A stretch of 64,000 nucleotides of DNA from Ohtaekwangia koreensis (GCF_900167975.1 NZ_FUZU01000005.1:457436-521435), one strand, 5' to 3'. Positions 18,414 to 28,626 are shown, counted from the stretch's first letter. Translations and numbers: made by a program. Notes: generated by a model from the sequence alone, not told the origin.

Positions 18414-19595
18414 TTAGGCTTCTGATTCGGTTACCGGAATATATATATGAAAGGTTGCGCCTTCTTTTACTTTTCCCTCTGCCTGTATAATGCCATTGTG
18501 GTTTTCAACAATCTTTTTGCAAATAGAAAGTCCTATACCTGTACCGCTATATTCAGCGGTTCCATGAAGTCGTTGAAAGACTTCGAATATCTTAGTGCTA
18601 TATTCTTCAGCGAAACCAATCCCATTGTCTTTGATAGCAATGTGGTGAAATCTTTTTGTGAGGTCTCCTGTATAGCCTTTGATCTGATCTGCTGATATTA
18701 CCTCAGCCGTTATACCTATATGAGGCTGTACATCTTTCTTTGAAAACTTTAATGAATTGCTGAGGAGATTTACAAACAGTTGCTGGAATTGAAACTGGAT
18801 GACGTGAAGCATGGGAAGTGCTGAAAATTCGATCACTGCATTCTTCTCCCGTATAGTATCTTCCAGGTCTCGCGTAACGATCTCTGCGATTTCATTCAGA
18901 TCAACAAGTTCGAAAGCTCTTTCCTGTGTGGAAGCTCTTGAATATGTCAGCAAATCTTCAATAAGTCTTTGCATATGTGAAGTGGTATTCACAATACGCT
19001 GCATGTACTCTTTACCTTTATCGGAAAGATTGTCACTTTCCATTTCATTAAGGCGATGTATAAACGATTGGATTTTGCGGAGAGGAGCCTGTAGGTCGTG
19101 ACTTGAAACATACGCAAAAGATGAAAGCTCCTGGTTCATCAGTTCCAGTTCTGCGTTTTTTTTAGTCAGCCTGTCTTCGGCTGATTTTCGTTCTGTGAGG
19201 TCGCGTGTAACTTTTGCAAAACCGATGACCTCGCCGTTATCTCCATGCAGTGCTGTGATAACTATACTTCCCCAAAACAAAGTTCCATCCTTGCGAACAC
19301 GCCAGCCTTCATGATCGGCTTTGCCTGTGTCTCTGGCAATATTGATCAGTTTTTCAGGAAGTCGATCGAGTTGATCCTGGGGGGTATAAAATATGCGGAA
19401 GCTTTTTCCTATAGCCTCTTCCATCGCATAGCCTTTTAATTTTTCAGCACCTTTATTCCAATCCATAATGATGCCGTGCTCATCCAATAGAATGATAGCA
19501 TAGTCTTGAACTTCAGCGATCATCTTTTCCCAATATAAACTTGTTAGCCGGCCACGATTGCCTAGCTCCAGTTTTCTTTGAGACATTGAACTCAT
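18414..19595 (-). CDS. cytoplasmic PAS-domain sensor histidine kinase
   Basis: The 393-residue protein has no membrane segment. A PAS domain covers residues ~25-135 (ending VTRDLTERK), followed by a short coiled coil, a HisKA domain with the phosphorylated His166 in SSHDLQAPLRK, and a HATPase domain with N box (NLLSNSLKFSKK), G1 box DNGIGF and G2 box GTGIGLSI. It is a bacteriophytochrome-type HK in its HisKA/HATPase sequence, sensing an internal cue through PAS. It lies 74 nt downstream of a stand-alone response regulator on the same strand, its likely partner. Confidence 0.9.
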   Translation of the reverse strand: MSSMSQRKLELGNRGRLTSLYWEKMIAEVQDYAIILLDEHGIIMDWNKGAEKLKGYAMEEAIGKSFRIFYTPQDQLDRLPEKLINIARDTGKADHEGWRVRKDGTLFWGSIVITALHGDNGEVIGFAKVTRDLTERKSAEDRLTKKNAELELMNQELSSFAYVSSHDLQAPLRKIQSFIHRLNEMESDNLSDKGKEYMQRIVNTTSHMQRLIEDLLTYSRASTQERAFELVDLNEIAEIVTRDLEDTIREKNAVIEFSALPMLHVIQFQFQQLFVNLLSNSLKFSKKDVQPHIGITAEVISADQIKGYTGDLTKRFHHIAIKDNGIGFAEEYSTKIFEVFQRLHGTAEYSGTGIGLSICKKIVENHNGIIQAEGKVKEGATFHIYIPVTESEA

Positions 19596-19669
19596 GGTAT
19601 ATTGCTTGTAGGTGGTATTACTTATTAAAAGAGCCTTTCCCGATCTCGAAATATAGTGATTCTTCCGAA

Positions 19670-20128
19670 TTACGCAGTAGAGCCAACCCGGTTTATAGAA
19701 TTAGGTTGCCTGCATTTAAGCCAGTAACGCAATATTAAATGCATGGTCTCCTTCAATTCCTCAAAGCTATTTTCTTTCAGGAAGAAACCTTGTACAGTTA
19801 AATCATATGCTTTTCGAACCTGTGCAGGACTCGCTGCTGTAGAGAAAAAAACGAAGGGTATACTTTTCCTCCGCAGAAAATCTTCTTCCATAATTTTTTC
19901 CAATAGCACGAGTCCATCCATCAAGGGCATATTAATGTCACAAATAATGATAGAGGGTTTTTTAGAAGTGGTCCGTAAAAAATCAAGCGCTCTGCTACCG
20001 TCATTGAAGAATATAAGATGTTCAACAATTCCTATTTCAGCGCACACAGATTTAAGTATGTCCTGATCATCCGGGTCATCCTCCACGATTAATATGGGTG
20101 AGTTGGGAGGAATTATTAATTGTTCCAT
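19670..20128 (-). CDS. single-domain response regulator (CheY-like)
   Basis: The 152-residue protein is one receiver domain: acidic pocket EDDPDD (residues 16-21), phosphorylation site Asp64 in CDINMPLMDG, the conserved Ser in FFSTAA and Lys in FFLKENSF. There is no output domain, so it acts by protein contact or phosphorelay, as is common for the Rcp1-type regulators paired with PAS kinases. It is placed directly upstream of the kinase gene and probably shares its transcript. The 5' flank up to 20440 has no supported gene; a 77-codon open frame at 20116-20349 on the same strand is unrecognised. Confidence 0.87.
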   Translation of the reverse strand: MEQLIIPPNSPILIVEDDPDDQDILKSVCAEIGIVEHLIFFNDGSRALDFLRTTSKKPSIIICDINMPLMDGLVLLEKIMEEDFLRRKSIPFVFFSTAASPAQVRKAYDLTVQGFFLKENSFEELKETMHLILRYWLKCRQPNSINRVGSTA

Positions 20129-20494
20129 CCAGAATGATCGGTAAAATATAATGCCAGCAAGTTATTTTTATAGGCATTTTGCACGTATTCACGCGCTGCA
20201 CGACTGAAGCTGAATATCTTTTTTCTGCGCACCACACGATCAATAGGGGTATAGATATACTTCCCTGAATTTAATTTATGGATCAAGGGATGGATGGTAC
20301 ACAATTCTTCGGAGAAGACGGAGAAGAAACTACCCGTAAAAGTCCACACTATTCATTCGGAATGGCGTGGCTGTCAGTCTATAACTACACGGAGATGGTC
20401 ATAAGACTTGTCACCTGTAAAGCGGGAGCAGGTGTTCATGAAATAAGAAAAGCCAGACGTGATCTGGCTTTTTCTTAATAAAATGCGCTTGGGC
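20129..20494. other. intergenic stretch without a supported gene
   Basis: Open frames on both strands (20116-20349 minus, 20278-20478 plus) give unrecognised translations, and the plus-strand one runs through the terminator at 20447-20473. Apart from that terminator I see nothing definite; the region probably holds the promoter and leader of the response-regulator gene. Confidence 0.5.
20447..20473 (-). terminator. rho-independent terminator after the cold-shock gene
   Basis: A 10-bp perfect stem (AAAAGCCAGA / TCTGGCTTTT) encloses the loop CGTGA. On the minus strand the stem is followed by TTTTCTTATTT, 22 nt beyond the cold-shock stop; on the plus strand it is followed by a T-rich run, so it can work in both directions. 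Confidence 0.85.
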
Positions 20495-20692
20495 TTAGTT
20501 CGCTAACCGAACATTTACTGCGTTTACCCCTTTTTTTCCTTGTTGAAGCTCAAAAGTCACTACATCGTTTTGACGGATTGAATCAACAAGCAATCCGGAA
20601 ATGTGTACAAAGTAATCTTGTCCTGTTGCTGTTTCTTTGATAAAACCAAATCCTTTGGCTTCATTAAAAAATTTTACTGTTCCTTCTTTCAT
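20495..20692 (-). CDS. cold-shock protein (CspA family)
   Basis: The 65-residue protein is a single cold-shock domain: MKEGTVKFFNEAKGFGFIKE with RNP1 (KGFGFI), DYFVHISGL with RNP2, and FELQQGKKGVNAVNVRL at the end. It binds single-stranded nucleic acid and melts RNA structure at low temperature. A frame extension upstream (to 20791) would add 33 residues unlike the family, so ATG 20692 is the start. It is divergent from a DEAD-box RNA helicase, a functional partner in cold adaptation, and has its own terminator. Confidence 0.95.
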   Translation of the reverse strand: MKEGTVKFFNEAKGFGFIKETATGQDYFVHISGLLVDSIRQNDVVTFELQQGKKGVNAVNVRLAN

Positions 20693-20713
20693 TGAATTAA
20701 ATAAAAATCGATA

Positions 20714-20721
20714 CAAATGTA
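20714..20721 (-). promoter_or_regulatory. -7 box of the cold-shock gene
   Basis: Minus-strand TACATTTG matches the Bacteroidota -7 consensus TAnnTTTG exactly, giving a leader of about 18 nt. No good -33 box is seen; instead a TAAACGTTAA sequence (20727-20736) lies between the -7 and -33 positions. Confidence 0.5.
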
Positions 20722-20769
20722 AGAGATAAACGTTAAGGCAGTACACCTTTCTGGTGCTGATCGGAAATT

Positions 20770-20805
20770 TTAACGTTAAAGTGTCAATCAAATTGCTTAT
20801 TTTTG
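20770..20805 (+). promoter_or_regulatory. promoter region of the DEAD-box helicase gene
   Basis: TATTTTTG at 20798-20805 matches the -7 consensus. The perfect palindrome TTAACGTTAA (20770-20779) occupies the -33 region. A near copy, TAAACGTTAA, lies at 20727-20736 beside the divergent cold-shock promoter. Confidence 0.5.
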
Positions 20806-20902
20806 CATTTCGATTCCGCTAATTCCCCAGAAAAAGAACTTTAGGCGTCAGAAAAATTTTTGAGGCGATCATTTTTCAGCCTCTCTTACTCAAGCATTCA
20901 AC

Positions 20903-22165
20903 ATGACATTTGAAAATTTAAATTTAATAGAGCCACTTTTGCGTGCTCTTAAAACGGAAGGATATTCCAAGCCCACACCCATACAGGAACAAGCAATACC
21001 TGTTTTGCTACAGCGAAAAGACCTTTTGGGTTGCGCACAGACTGGTACTGGTAAAACAGCAGCCTTCGCGTTGCCTATACTTCAACTTCTTCACCAGGAC
21101 GAACTTTATGTGAAAGGTCCTGTCGGAATTAAAACACTCATCCTCACACCAACCCGTGAACTGGCTATCCAGATCGGTGACAGCTTTGCAGCATACGGAA
21201 AACATCTTCGCCTCTCGCATGCCGTTATTTTCGGGGGTGTGCCACAGCGTGCTCAAACGGATGCCCTGCGTGCCGGAGTAGATATACTGATCGCTACACC
21301 GGGACGGCTACTGGACCTGATGGACCAGCGCTTTGTAAAATTGCAGAACCTTAAAATGCTTGTTCTCGATGAAGCAGACCGCATGCTTGACATGGGTTTC
21401 ATTCATGATGTGAAGAAAGTTATAGCACGTGTGCCTGCGAAAAGACAAACCATTTTCTTTTCCGCCACGATGCCACCCGAGATCGCATTGCTTGCCAATA
21501 CGATTCTTAGTAATCCTGTAAAAGTTGAAGTGACTCCGGTTTCTTCCACGGCAAATACAATCAAGCAGTCGGTATATTTTGTAGAGAAGAACAACAAGCG
21601 GAAGCTTTTAAATTTTCTGCTGCAGGATCATTCCATTGCCACAGCACTTGTATTTACCAGAACGAAGCACGGTGCTGACCGTGTAGCGAAGCAGCTGAAT
21701 GAAGCTGGCGTTCGCGCAGAAGCTATACATGGTAATAAATCGCAAGGTGCAAGGCAACGCGCGCTGACGAATTTCAAAGCTCGCAAGACGCGTGTACTTG
21801 TAGCGACCGATATAGCAGCACGTGGTATAGATGTAGAAGAACTGACGCACGTTATAAACTATGAACTGCCCAATGTACCGGAGACGTATGTACACCGTAT
21901 AGGTCGTACAGGTCGTGCTGGTGCCAGTGGTATATCGGTTTCTTTCTGTGATGAAGAGGAAAAGGAATACCTGGATGATATCCAGAAACTGATTGGTAAA
22001 AAGATTCCGGTAGTGGAAGATCAACCCTATGCCATGGTACACGTGGGTATGCCGAAACCTGCTGCTGCCAATCGTAACGCCTCACAACGGCCTGGCCAGG
22101 CGGCCAACAATGCCGCTGCCCGCAAGAAAAAATGGTATGGTCCTCGCAGACCAGGAGGAAGATAG
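20903..22165 (+). CDS. DEAD-box ATP-dependent RNA helicase (RhlE-like)
   Basis: The 420-residue protein has the Q motif ([10 protein letters not shown]), motif I AQTGTGKT, Ia PTRELA, Ib TPGR, II DEAD, III SAT, IV-V (VFTRTK, ARGIDV) and [12 protein letters not shown] in order, and a short C-terminal tail rich in Ala, Asn, Lys and Arg (ending [13 protein letters not shown]) that would bind RNA. RhlE-type helicases remodel ribosomal precursors and structured mRNA, especially in the cold. Divergent from the cold-shock protein gene; a strong hairpin terminator follows. Confidence 0.93.
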   Translation: MTFENLNLIEPLLRALKTEGYSKPTPIQEQAIPVLLQRKDLLGCAQTGTGKTAAFALPILQLLHQDELYVKGPVGIKTLILTPTRELAIQIGDSFAAYGKHLRLSHAVIFGGVPQRAQTDALRAGVDILIATPGRLLDLMDQRFVKLQNLKMLVLDEADRMLDMGFIHDVKKVIARVPAKRQTIFFSATMPPEIALLANTILSNPVKVEVTPVSSTANTIKQSVYFVEKNNKRKLLNFLLQDHSIATALVFTRTKHGADRVAKQLNEAGVRAEAIHGNKSQGARQRALTNFKARKTRVLVATDIAARGIDVEELTHVINYELPNVPETYVHRIGRTGRAGASGISVSFCDEEEKEYLDDIQKLIGKKIPVVEDQPYAMVHVGMPKPAAANRNASQRPGQAANNAAARKKKWYGPRRPGGR

Positions 22166-22175
22166 AAATATTATG

Positions 22176-22214
22176 AACGTGTTGATGTGGTATCTATACC
22201 GGCATCAACACGTT
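22176..22214. terminator. long hairpin between convergent helicase and addB
   Basis: A perfect 12-bp outer stem (AACGTGTTGATG / CATCAACACGTT) surrounds an inner 5-bp stem (GGTAT / ATACC). It lies between the helicase stop (22165) and the addB stop (22234) and can serve both. Confidence 0.8.
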
Positions 22215-22233
22215 TATACTTCATATACTTTAC

Positions 22234-25068
22234 TTACCGGGCGCAGATCTCGCGGTAATCGCAGAAGCTGCAAACTTTCAGATCATCGGTCTGATCGAAT
22301 GGCTGGGTAGGATCAAAGAGTTCGTTGAGCAATGTCTGTAAATGCCTGTCGAACTCGGGTAGCATCGAAGTTACATCATCGAGCCGATGCTTGCCAAGGT
22401 ATAGCCCATATTCAAAATCATCCTTAAAGATTTCTTTTCGATTGATCAATCCGGGTTGGATTTTTACTTCACTGGATTGCCCTGCGTTTCGCTGCGCATA
22501 TACCCACGCATATAGCATCGCCTGGAAAGCTGCCTTGTTTCGTTTCTGATCACGCTTGAACAACGAAGGTATATCTTCAAATTTATTCTCATCCTTCCCC
22601 GTCTTATAGTCAATGATGCGAACCGTGTTTGTTTTTCTGTCGACACGATCGATCAGACCACCCATCACGATTGAAAGTTGTTTACCTAGTTGAGTAACGG
22701 AAGTTGTTGTTGTAAAATTTTTCGCTTCCAGTAACTCAATAGCAAAAGGTGTATAAGCTTTATCGTGCGCCAACACTTTCAACGCAAACCGCTTCACCAT
22801 TTCCTTTACTACCAGTTGCCTTCCATCGTATTCAAACTTCTTGGTATCGGGTAAATGGAAATGTTGCCTGAAAGCCATTTCAATAAAGCGATCCAGCTTC
22901 GTGCCTACATTTATGAAGTGTTCTTCTTTAACAAACCACTCGCCAGCCGGTGGTCTGAGATCCTGATAAAATAATTCCATTACCTTATGGAATATATTTC
23001 CGAAGATGCGCGCGTCTGCTTCTTCCTCCACTTCATCCGGTTCGCGGATTTCAAGAAGATGCTTGAAGTAAAATTTCAAGCGACATTCCAGATATGTATT
23101 CAGCGTTGATGGCGTTAATGCCTTGCCAAAGTAACGCTCCAGTTTTTCGAGTACATCTGCTTTTTTCTCTATAGCAATCGGCTTGGCTTCATGTACTTGC
23201 ACAGGGTTGTAGAGTACTTTGCGTTCGTGTGGCCAGTTCGCTTCATAGATCAGCTGGTATAGATAGCGGCTCATCTCACCGGTACCGAGTACATCGGGTT
23301 CCGTATTATAGTATAGATCAACGGTTTCCGCGCGTTGTAAAATGCGATAGAAAAGATATGCATACATCGCATCCTGGTGCTCGGATGTTGGTAGACTATA
23401 TGCTCTGCGAATGTTGTGCGGTATATACGAGCTCTGGCGCGGAGCAGCGGGCCACAGCCCTTCATTTAATGATAGGACGATAACATGATCGAAATCGAGG
23501 TTACGCGTTTCGAGTACCCCCATAATCTGCAGGCCTTTCAAAGGCTCACCACTGAACGGCACTTTCTCTGCACGGACGATTTGCCGAAACATTCGTTGTT
23601 GCATGCGCAGCTCCATCGGTTCGCTTGTAGTCAATTCCTGCACACGTGAAAGTATACGATGGAAGTGAAATGCGAATTCTTTCTCCATCAGTCCGCCTGC
23701 TTCAGAGGAAGTTGCAAGCGATTCTACAATGCCAATGATATAGGCGAGAAAGTTTTCAGTGGGTACGATGCGAAATATTTCTTCCAACAGGTCATGCTTC
23801 TTCTCGAAGAACGATGGTGCTATATGTACCTGGTTGTTTTTCTGAATGAACTCTCGCCACTGTGCAGCCTCTTCCCCGACACGCGCCTTGAGGTATGGAT
23901 GGTTGAGTAACGCCAATACATAGCGATAATAAAATTCGTCTTTACGTTTATGTAAGTGAAGTTCAAATAAGAAATCAATAAGGGAATAGTAAGGCGTACT
24001 CACCAATGGGAAACCCATGGTAACGTTGATCGCCTGCAAGGATGGTGGTAATGCATAGAGCACAGGCAACAACATGTTCTCGTCTGGCAGAACGATCACC
24101 GTACGCTCAACACTATTATTTCCGGCCTGTGCCCGTAGCGTTGCGTCCAGTTGCTGTGCAAGTAATTTAGGTTGTCCTGCTTTCTGAGGAACACCGAGTA
24201 CCGTAATTTTTTTATCCTGCCCTAAATATACCGCAGGCTCCGGTGGAAAGGTTTGTCCAAGTATAGCATGTTTCCTATACTGCCGGAAGAATGTACCGGC
24301 TTCGCGGTGCGGCTCGTTTACATAAAATGCATCCTCATCCCAAAAGATTTTCGCATCACGATGTTGAACAAACCAGGTGATGATTTTTTCTTCTGCAGCC
24401 GTAAGCGCATTGAACCCCGCGAATACATATCTCATTCCTACCTCTTTCTTTTTGCCGGCAGGAATTAATGTTTCAATTTGCTCGGCGACATGTCGGTGGA
24501 TCATACCAGAGTAACCGATCTTTTCTTCCATCAACTGTTGCCGAAAGGCTATATATACCGGGTACAGACTTTGCCACAGTTCAAGGAATTTTCGTTTGCT
24601 CGCGGAAGAACTGAAATCCACCGTTTGCCAGAAGTCGATCAAAAATTGTTTTTGCTCTTCGGTCAGGTAATCGAAATATTGATCAAGTTCTTTTTGATTA
24701 CTAAGGTCTTTGAACATTCCCGCAGCATGAACAAGGTATTTATCCAGTTCATCAAAATCGCGCAGCAACATTTCTCCCCAGAAGTAAAAATGATCGAGGT
24801 TCTCATCGGAGTTGGTAACGCGCTTAAATACACGGTAGAGGGTAACGATGAGTGAAAGTTTATCGGCTTCTTTAAGATCAGAGAATGACCCGATGAACTC
24901 TTCAACACTCAGAATTGCAGGTGACCAACGCGGAGCATCGAGTTGCTCGGCAAGCGCTTTTCTGAAATATAGGGATGCTCTTCGATTGGGAAAGATCACC
25001 GTAAGGTTGTCCCAATCGCTATAGTCTTTCCGGATGGTATCTGCTATTTCCTGGATAAATGTTCTCAT
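22234..25068 (-). CDS. addB: AddB-like subunit of the AddAB helicase-nuclease
   Basis: The 944-residue protein looks like an inactivated superfamily I helicase fused to a RecB-type nuclease. The N-terminus (TVIFPNRRASLYFRKAL) corresponds to the helicase core but lacks a Walker A motif. The PD-(D/E)XK nuclease is near the C-terminus, with GGLIDRVDR and IIDYKTGK. Four cysteines (one in LECRLKF, three in CSFCDYREIC at the very end) match the iron-sulfur staple of AddB nuclease domains. Together with AddA it resects double-strand breaks for recombination. Its start overlaps the stop of addA by 4 nt, showing translational coupling. Confidence 0.85.
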   Translation of the reverse strand: MRTFIQEIADTIRKDYSDWDNLTVIFPNRRASLYFRKALAEQLDAPRWSPAILSVEEFIGSFSDLKEADKLSLIVTLYRVFKRVTNSDENLDHFYFWGEMLLRDFDELDKYLVHAAGMFKDLSNQKELDQYFDYLTEEQKQFLIDFWQTVDFSSSASKRKFLELWQSLYPVYIAFRQQLMEEKIGYSGMIHRHVAEQIETLIPAGKKKEVGMRYVFAGFNALTAAEEKIITWFVQHRDAKIFWDEDAFYVNEPHREAGTFFRQYRKHAILGQTFPPEPAVYLGQDKKITVLGVPQKAGQPKLLAQQLDATLRAQAGNNSVERTVIVLPDENMLLPVLYALPPSLQAINVTMGFPLVSTPYYSLIDFLFELHLHKRKDEFYYRYVLALLNHPYLKARVGEEAAQWREFIQKNNQVHIAPSFFEKKHDLLEEIFRIVPTENFLAYIIGIVESLATSSEAGGLMEKEFAFHFHRILSRVQELTTSEPMELRMQQRMFRQIVRAEKVPFSGEPLKGLQIMGVLETRNLDFDHVIVLSLNEGLWPAAPRQSSYIPHNIRRAYSLPTSEHQDAMYAYLFYRILQRAETVDLYYNTEPDVLGTGEMSRYLYQLIYEANWPHERKVLYNPVQVHEAKPIAIEKKADVLEKLERYFGKALTPSTLNTYLECRLKFYFKHLLEIREPDEVEEEADARIFGNIFHKVMELFYQDLRPPAGEWFVKEEHFINVGTKLDRFIEMAFRQHFHLPDTKKFEYDGRQLVVKEMVKRFALKVLAHDKAYTPFAIELLEAKNFTTTTSVTQLGKQLSIVMGGLIDRVDRKTNTVRIIDYKTGKDENKFEDIPSLFKRDQKRNKAAFQAMLYAWVYAQRNAGQSSEVKIQPGLINRKEIFKDDFEYGLYLGKHRLDDVTSMLPEFDRHLQTLLNELFDPTQPFDQTDDLKVCSFCDYREICAR

Positions 25069-28000
25069 ACTGCTTTACACACCCGCTCGTTTACATATAC
25101 CAGGTAACCTTTTGCTTCTTCAAGCCCCATGGATTTCAAGATCGTGAGATATTCTTTCACCTGGTGCTCATCTTCCGTTTTGGGTGCTCCCGTTTTGTAA
25201 TCGATCAGCAGGGCGCGTTTATCTTTTATAACAATGCGGTCAATTCTTCGTTCGCTTCCATCGGGCATAATGAGTGACGCTTCACGCTTCGAAAGTATAT
25301 CTTCAGCAAATGCTTCGCGAAGGGAAGGATGTTTCACAATCCAGTGGATGGATTCTTCAATAGGGCTTCGCTCATCCTGATGGATCAGTCCTTCTTTGAT
25401 GGCTTGTTCCAGGGTGAGCACTATATCTTGCTCCGTTTTTATTCGCGCCATCAGTGTATGCAGAAAAATTCCATAGTTAATCTTTTTCCGCTTTTCGGTT
25501 TGCTGGAAAAATTCTCTTCCCCGTGTGCGCACCTGTAATCGCTCACGCCACGGAGTTATATAGTAGTTCCGTAATATCAATGAATTGCTTGGGCGAATCT
25601 CGGTACGCTGTACTTCAATGGTGCCAATGGTAAGCATTTTGTTCGCAGCAGACCAATGCTGTTGTAGCTGCATGCTGCCTTCAATCACGCGTTGTGTCAG
25701 TTTGCCAATGTGATTGATGCTTCCGGATTTACCATAAGGAGCAAAGGCAATTAACCCATGTTCAGCACGCGTAAAAGCCACGTATAGTAAATTCAGATTG
25801 TCAAGGTATATACGTTTGCGTTCTTCGGTATAATACTCGTGGAAGCACGTGTTCTCCAGCTTGCTGCTATATTTCAGCGGCAGAAAGCCGATATCTTTAA
25901 ATAGCGTTTCATCTGAACGACACCAGAGTATAGGTGATTTCATCGGAGGATGGTTCAGCTCCCAATTCAAAAAAGGTATAATAACATAATTGAACTGTAG
26001 TCCTTTTGATTTATGGATGGTGATGATCTGTGCAGCGTCAACACCACCTGCTACCTGTATAGATTTTTTATGTTTGTTGTCGTCCCACCATTGCAGGAAA
26101 GAAGCGAGATCACTTTTTTCGCGCATTCCGAATTCAATAACGACATCCTGGAAAGCTTGCAGGTATGCAATTTCTGTGGAGAGCTTTCCGAGGTTGAACA
26201 TGTGGATCAGGTTCTCGACCAGTTCTACCAACGGCAGGGCTGCCAGTACATCGCGTTGTTCCGTGAAGGGGAGTGGCACCAGCTTCGCGAACTCTTTCGT
26301 TTTGCTGTTGGAAAATAATTTATGCTGATTCGGAAACGCCTGTTGTGGCCAAAGCTTCTGATATTCATACGCAAGCTGTGCACGCGCAATTAAGTTCTTG
26401 CCGTCTTCCAGCAAACGCATCGCATTGATGAGTACAACGACAGAGGCAGCCTGGTCGAGGCGCAACGATTCATTGGAGACTACATCATATTTATACTCTG
26501 GTTTTGCCTGGGGCGATGATCTATACTGCATGAAATACTGCGCGATCATTTGCCCTTCACTATTGTCGCGCACCAGGAATGCTATATCCCGTAGCGCGAT
26601 ACCTTTTTGTTGCAAGTCTTCTACTATACCCGGGAGACGCTCCAGGGAAAGGTCTTCGAATCTGACTTTACCAGCTTTTTCGCCTTCCTCTTCGGTGGGT
26701 TCATTTTTAGTAGCTTCGGCAGCTTCGATAAACTGAACGGATATATAGCCCTTGTCGGGATTACGAAATAATTTTTGAGCAGCATCTCCATACGACTCTT
26801 GTGGAAATGTAGTGCCGGTTTCTTTTCCGATGATTTCAGACGCAGCTGCAAATACTGTATTGTTGAAATTTACTACGTTGCCTGCGCTCCGGTAGTTTGT
26901 GTCGAGCGGAAACGTATCGATCATCAGTTCGCCAACATCATCTTTTACTTTTTCCTGGAGGATATTCAGATCGCCTCCACGCCAGCGATATATAGATTGT
27001 TTGATGTCGCCTACAATCATGCTTCTGTAGTTTTGCGCTATACCGTTGCGCACCAGCGGAAGTATATTCTTCCATTGAAATCCGGAAGTATCCTGAAATT
27101 CATCGATGAGAAAATGCCGGTAAAACGATCCCACCTTTTCATAGATAAAAGATGTATCCTGTCCTTGCATGATGCCTTGTAAAAACTGGGGTGCATCGGA
27201 TAGCAACATCAGGTTGTTTTCGCGGAGATATTCCCGTAAGGTCTTTGATATATCCGAGAGCAACCCGAATACATAGAGATTTCGTAAAGCCTGTTCTGCA
27301 GAAAAATAAGATATACTTTCCTTCTCAATATAGCCTACAAGTGCGGCCAGCTGTGGCAGCCAGCGTTGATTACCCATCGAGACAATGAGTGCAGCGTTAC
27401 CTGTTTTGGATGGCCATTCCCGAGCGTCCACCAACATCGCCATGACGCGCGTACCCGGAAGTTTGATTTCATTTTCAAGTCCTGCGATATAAGAATATAT
27501 ACTTCCCGATTTACCATACTTGAAATCGGTAACAGAAAGATTATGGTCGTGAAATTCTTTCAGCAGCGCTCGTGCTTCCTGGTATACTTTACTCTCAAAC
27601 TGTTTTACAACACTCTGTAATTTTATCCGTGTACTTTTGAAAAACTCTTTGTTCTCGGTTACACGCAGTACCTGGTCTTCTATAGCCTTGAATTCTTCTT
27701 TAAAGATTTCTTTCGAAAAATCGAGCAGAGCAGAGCGGATGTCCCAATCTTTACCTTCCACCAATCGTTCGAGTGAAAATTCAAGAACCCATCCACGTAA
27801 CTCGTCATCATCGGTGAGGTTGTCCATTACCTGGTCGATCACTTCTTCCAGCACCATATCGTTATCAACCTCCAACCGGAAATTGCCAAGCAAATTCGTT
27901 TCACGCGTAAAGGAACGGATCACGCGTTGAAAGAAAGCATCGATTGTGCTGATTGAAAATTGTGAGTAATGATGCAGGATAAGCGAGAGCACTTCGCGAC

Positions 28001-28283
28001 TTCGGTCTTTGAACTGAGCCGGTGTAAAGGTGCGTCCTTCAAGTTCGAAGTCGTAGAGGATCTCTGCAGAGAGATCTTCACTTTTGCCTTTCACAAAATC
28101 ATCGAGGTAGCGGATGATGCGGTCCTTCATCTCCTGCGTACTCTTGTTGGTGAAGGTCATCGCTAGGATATACCGGAAATATTCCGGATACCGTAACGCA
28201 AGCTTCAGGTACTCTTTTGCAAGCGTACGTGTTTTGCCAGAGCCAGCGGAAGAGCGGTAAATATGGAAGGTTTTTTCTGTCAC
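25065..28283 (-). CDS. addA: AddA-like UvrD-family helicase-nuclease subunit
   Basis: The 1072-residue protein carries the SF1A helicase motifs: Walker A SSAGSGKT at residues 11-18, motif II with IDEFQDTS, GDIKQSIYRWRGG, IITIHKSKGLQF and YVAFTRAEHGL. The C-terminal ~200 residues form a RecB-like nuclease with LLIDYKTGAP. It is the motor and one nuclease of the AddAB complex. It starts at GTG 28283, in good position before the Walker A motif. First gene of a two-gene operon with addB. Confidence 0.88.
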   Translation of the reverse strand: MTEKTFHIYRSSAGSGKTRTLAKEYLKLALRYPEYFRYILAMTFTNKSTQEMKDRIIRYLDDFVKGKSEDLSAEILYDFELEGRTFTPAQFKDRSREVLSLILHHYSQFSISTIDAFFQRVIRSFTRETNLLGNFRLEVDNDMVLEEVIDQVMDNLTDDDELRGWVLEFSLERLVEGKDWDIRSALLDFSKEIFKEEFKAIEDQVLRVTENKEFFKSTRIKLQSVVKQFESKVYQEARALLKEFHDHNLSVTDFKYGKSGSIYSYIAGLENEIKLPGTRVMAMLVDAREWPSKTGNAALIVSMGNQRWLPQLAALVGYIEKESISYFSAEQALRNLYVFGLLSDISKTLREYLRENNLMLLSDAPQFLQGIMQGQDTSFIYEKVGSFYRHFLIDEFQDTSGFQWKNILPLVRNGIAQNYRSMIVGDIKQSIYRWRGGDLNILQEKVKDDVGELMIDTFPLDTNYRSAGNVVNFNNTVFAAASEIIGKETGTTFPQESYGDAAQKLFRNPDKGYISVQFIEAAEATKNEPTEEEGEKAGKVRFEDLSLERLPGIVEDLQQKGIALRDIAFLVRDNSEGQMIAQYFMQYRSSPQAKPEYKYDVVSNESLRLDQAASVVVLINAMRLLEDGKNLIARAQLAYEYQKLWPQQAFPNQHKLFSNSKTKEFAKLVPLPFTEQRDVLAALPLVELVENLIHMFNLGKLSTEIAYLQAFQDVVIEFGMREKSDLASFLQWWDDNKHKKSIQVAGGVDAAQIITIHKSKGLQFNYVIIPFLNWELNHPPMKSPILWCRSDETLFKDIGFLPLKYSSKLENTCFHEYYTEERKRIYLDNLNLLYVAFTRAEHGLIAFAPYGKSGSINHIGKLTQRVIEGSMQLQQHWSAANKMLTIGTIEVQRTEIRPSNSLILRNYYITPWRERLQVRTRGREFFQQTEKRKKINYGIFLHTLMARIKTEQDIVLTLEQAIKEGLIHQDERSPIEESIHWIVKHPSLREAFAEDILSKREASLIMPDGSERRIDRIVIKDKRALLIDYKTGAPKTEDEHQVKEYLTILKSMGLEEAKGYLVYVNERVCKAV

Positions 28284-28626
28284 GAGGCCGAAGTAAACTT
28301 AATGGAAGCAATTACGCAACGTGAATATTTTTACTTCGCATTCTTGTCTCAAAAACACAAGCTTGTTATAAAGAGTGCTATAGGTCTGAAAAAATTGCTT
28401 CACGAAATCCTGTTAAGACTTTGTTAACTTTTAAGAGGTTCGGGTATTATAAAATTCTGCGCGACCCCGTAGTAAACCTTTCTCTGTGAAAGCATTATAA
28501 TCGTCAGAAAAAAATCAGGTCATCAATTCAAAAAGTAACCAGCAAATTGAAACATAACTTTTAATTTTCGGCCGTGTTTAAATCTGAAGACTGATTAAAA
28601 AACACTACCTTGAATTAAATCCGTCT
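28284..28626. other. 343-nt divergent intergenic region
   Basis: It must hold the promoters of addA (minus) and the patatin gene (plus). TACCTTGA close to 28607 is one to two bases off the -7 consensus for the plus-strand gene. No other hairpin, repeat or open frame stands out. Confidence 0.4.

Noticed and set aside
20116..20349. 77-codon minus-strand frame overlapping the start of the response regulator
   Set aside because: Translation is unrecognised and overlaps the real start of the receiver gene; probably leader sequence.
20278..20478. 66-codon plus-strand frame before the cold-shock terminator
   Set aside because: It has no recognisable domain and runs through a strong terminator hairpin shared with the cold-shock gene, so it is unlikely to be translated as a real gene.
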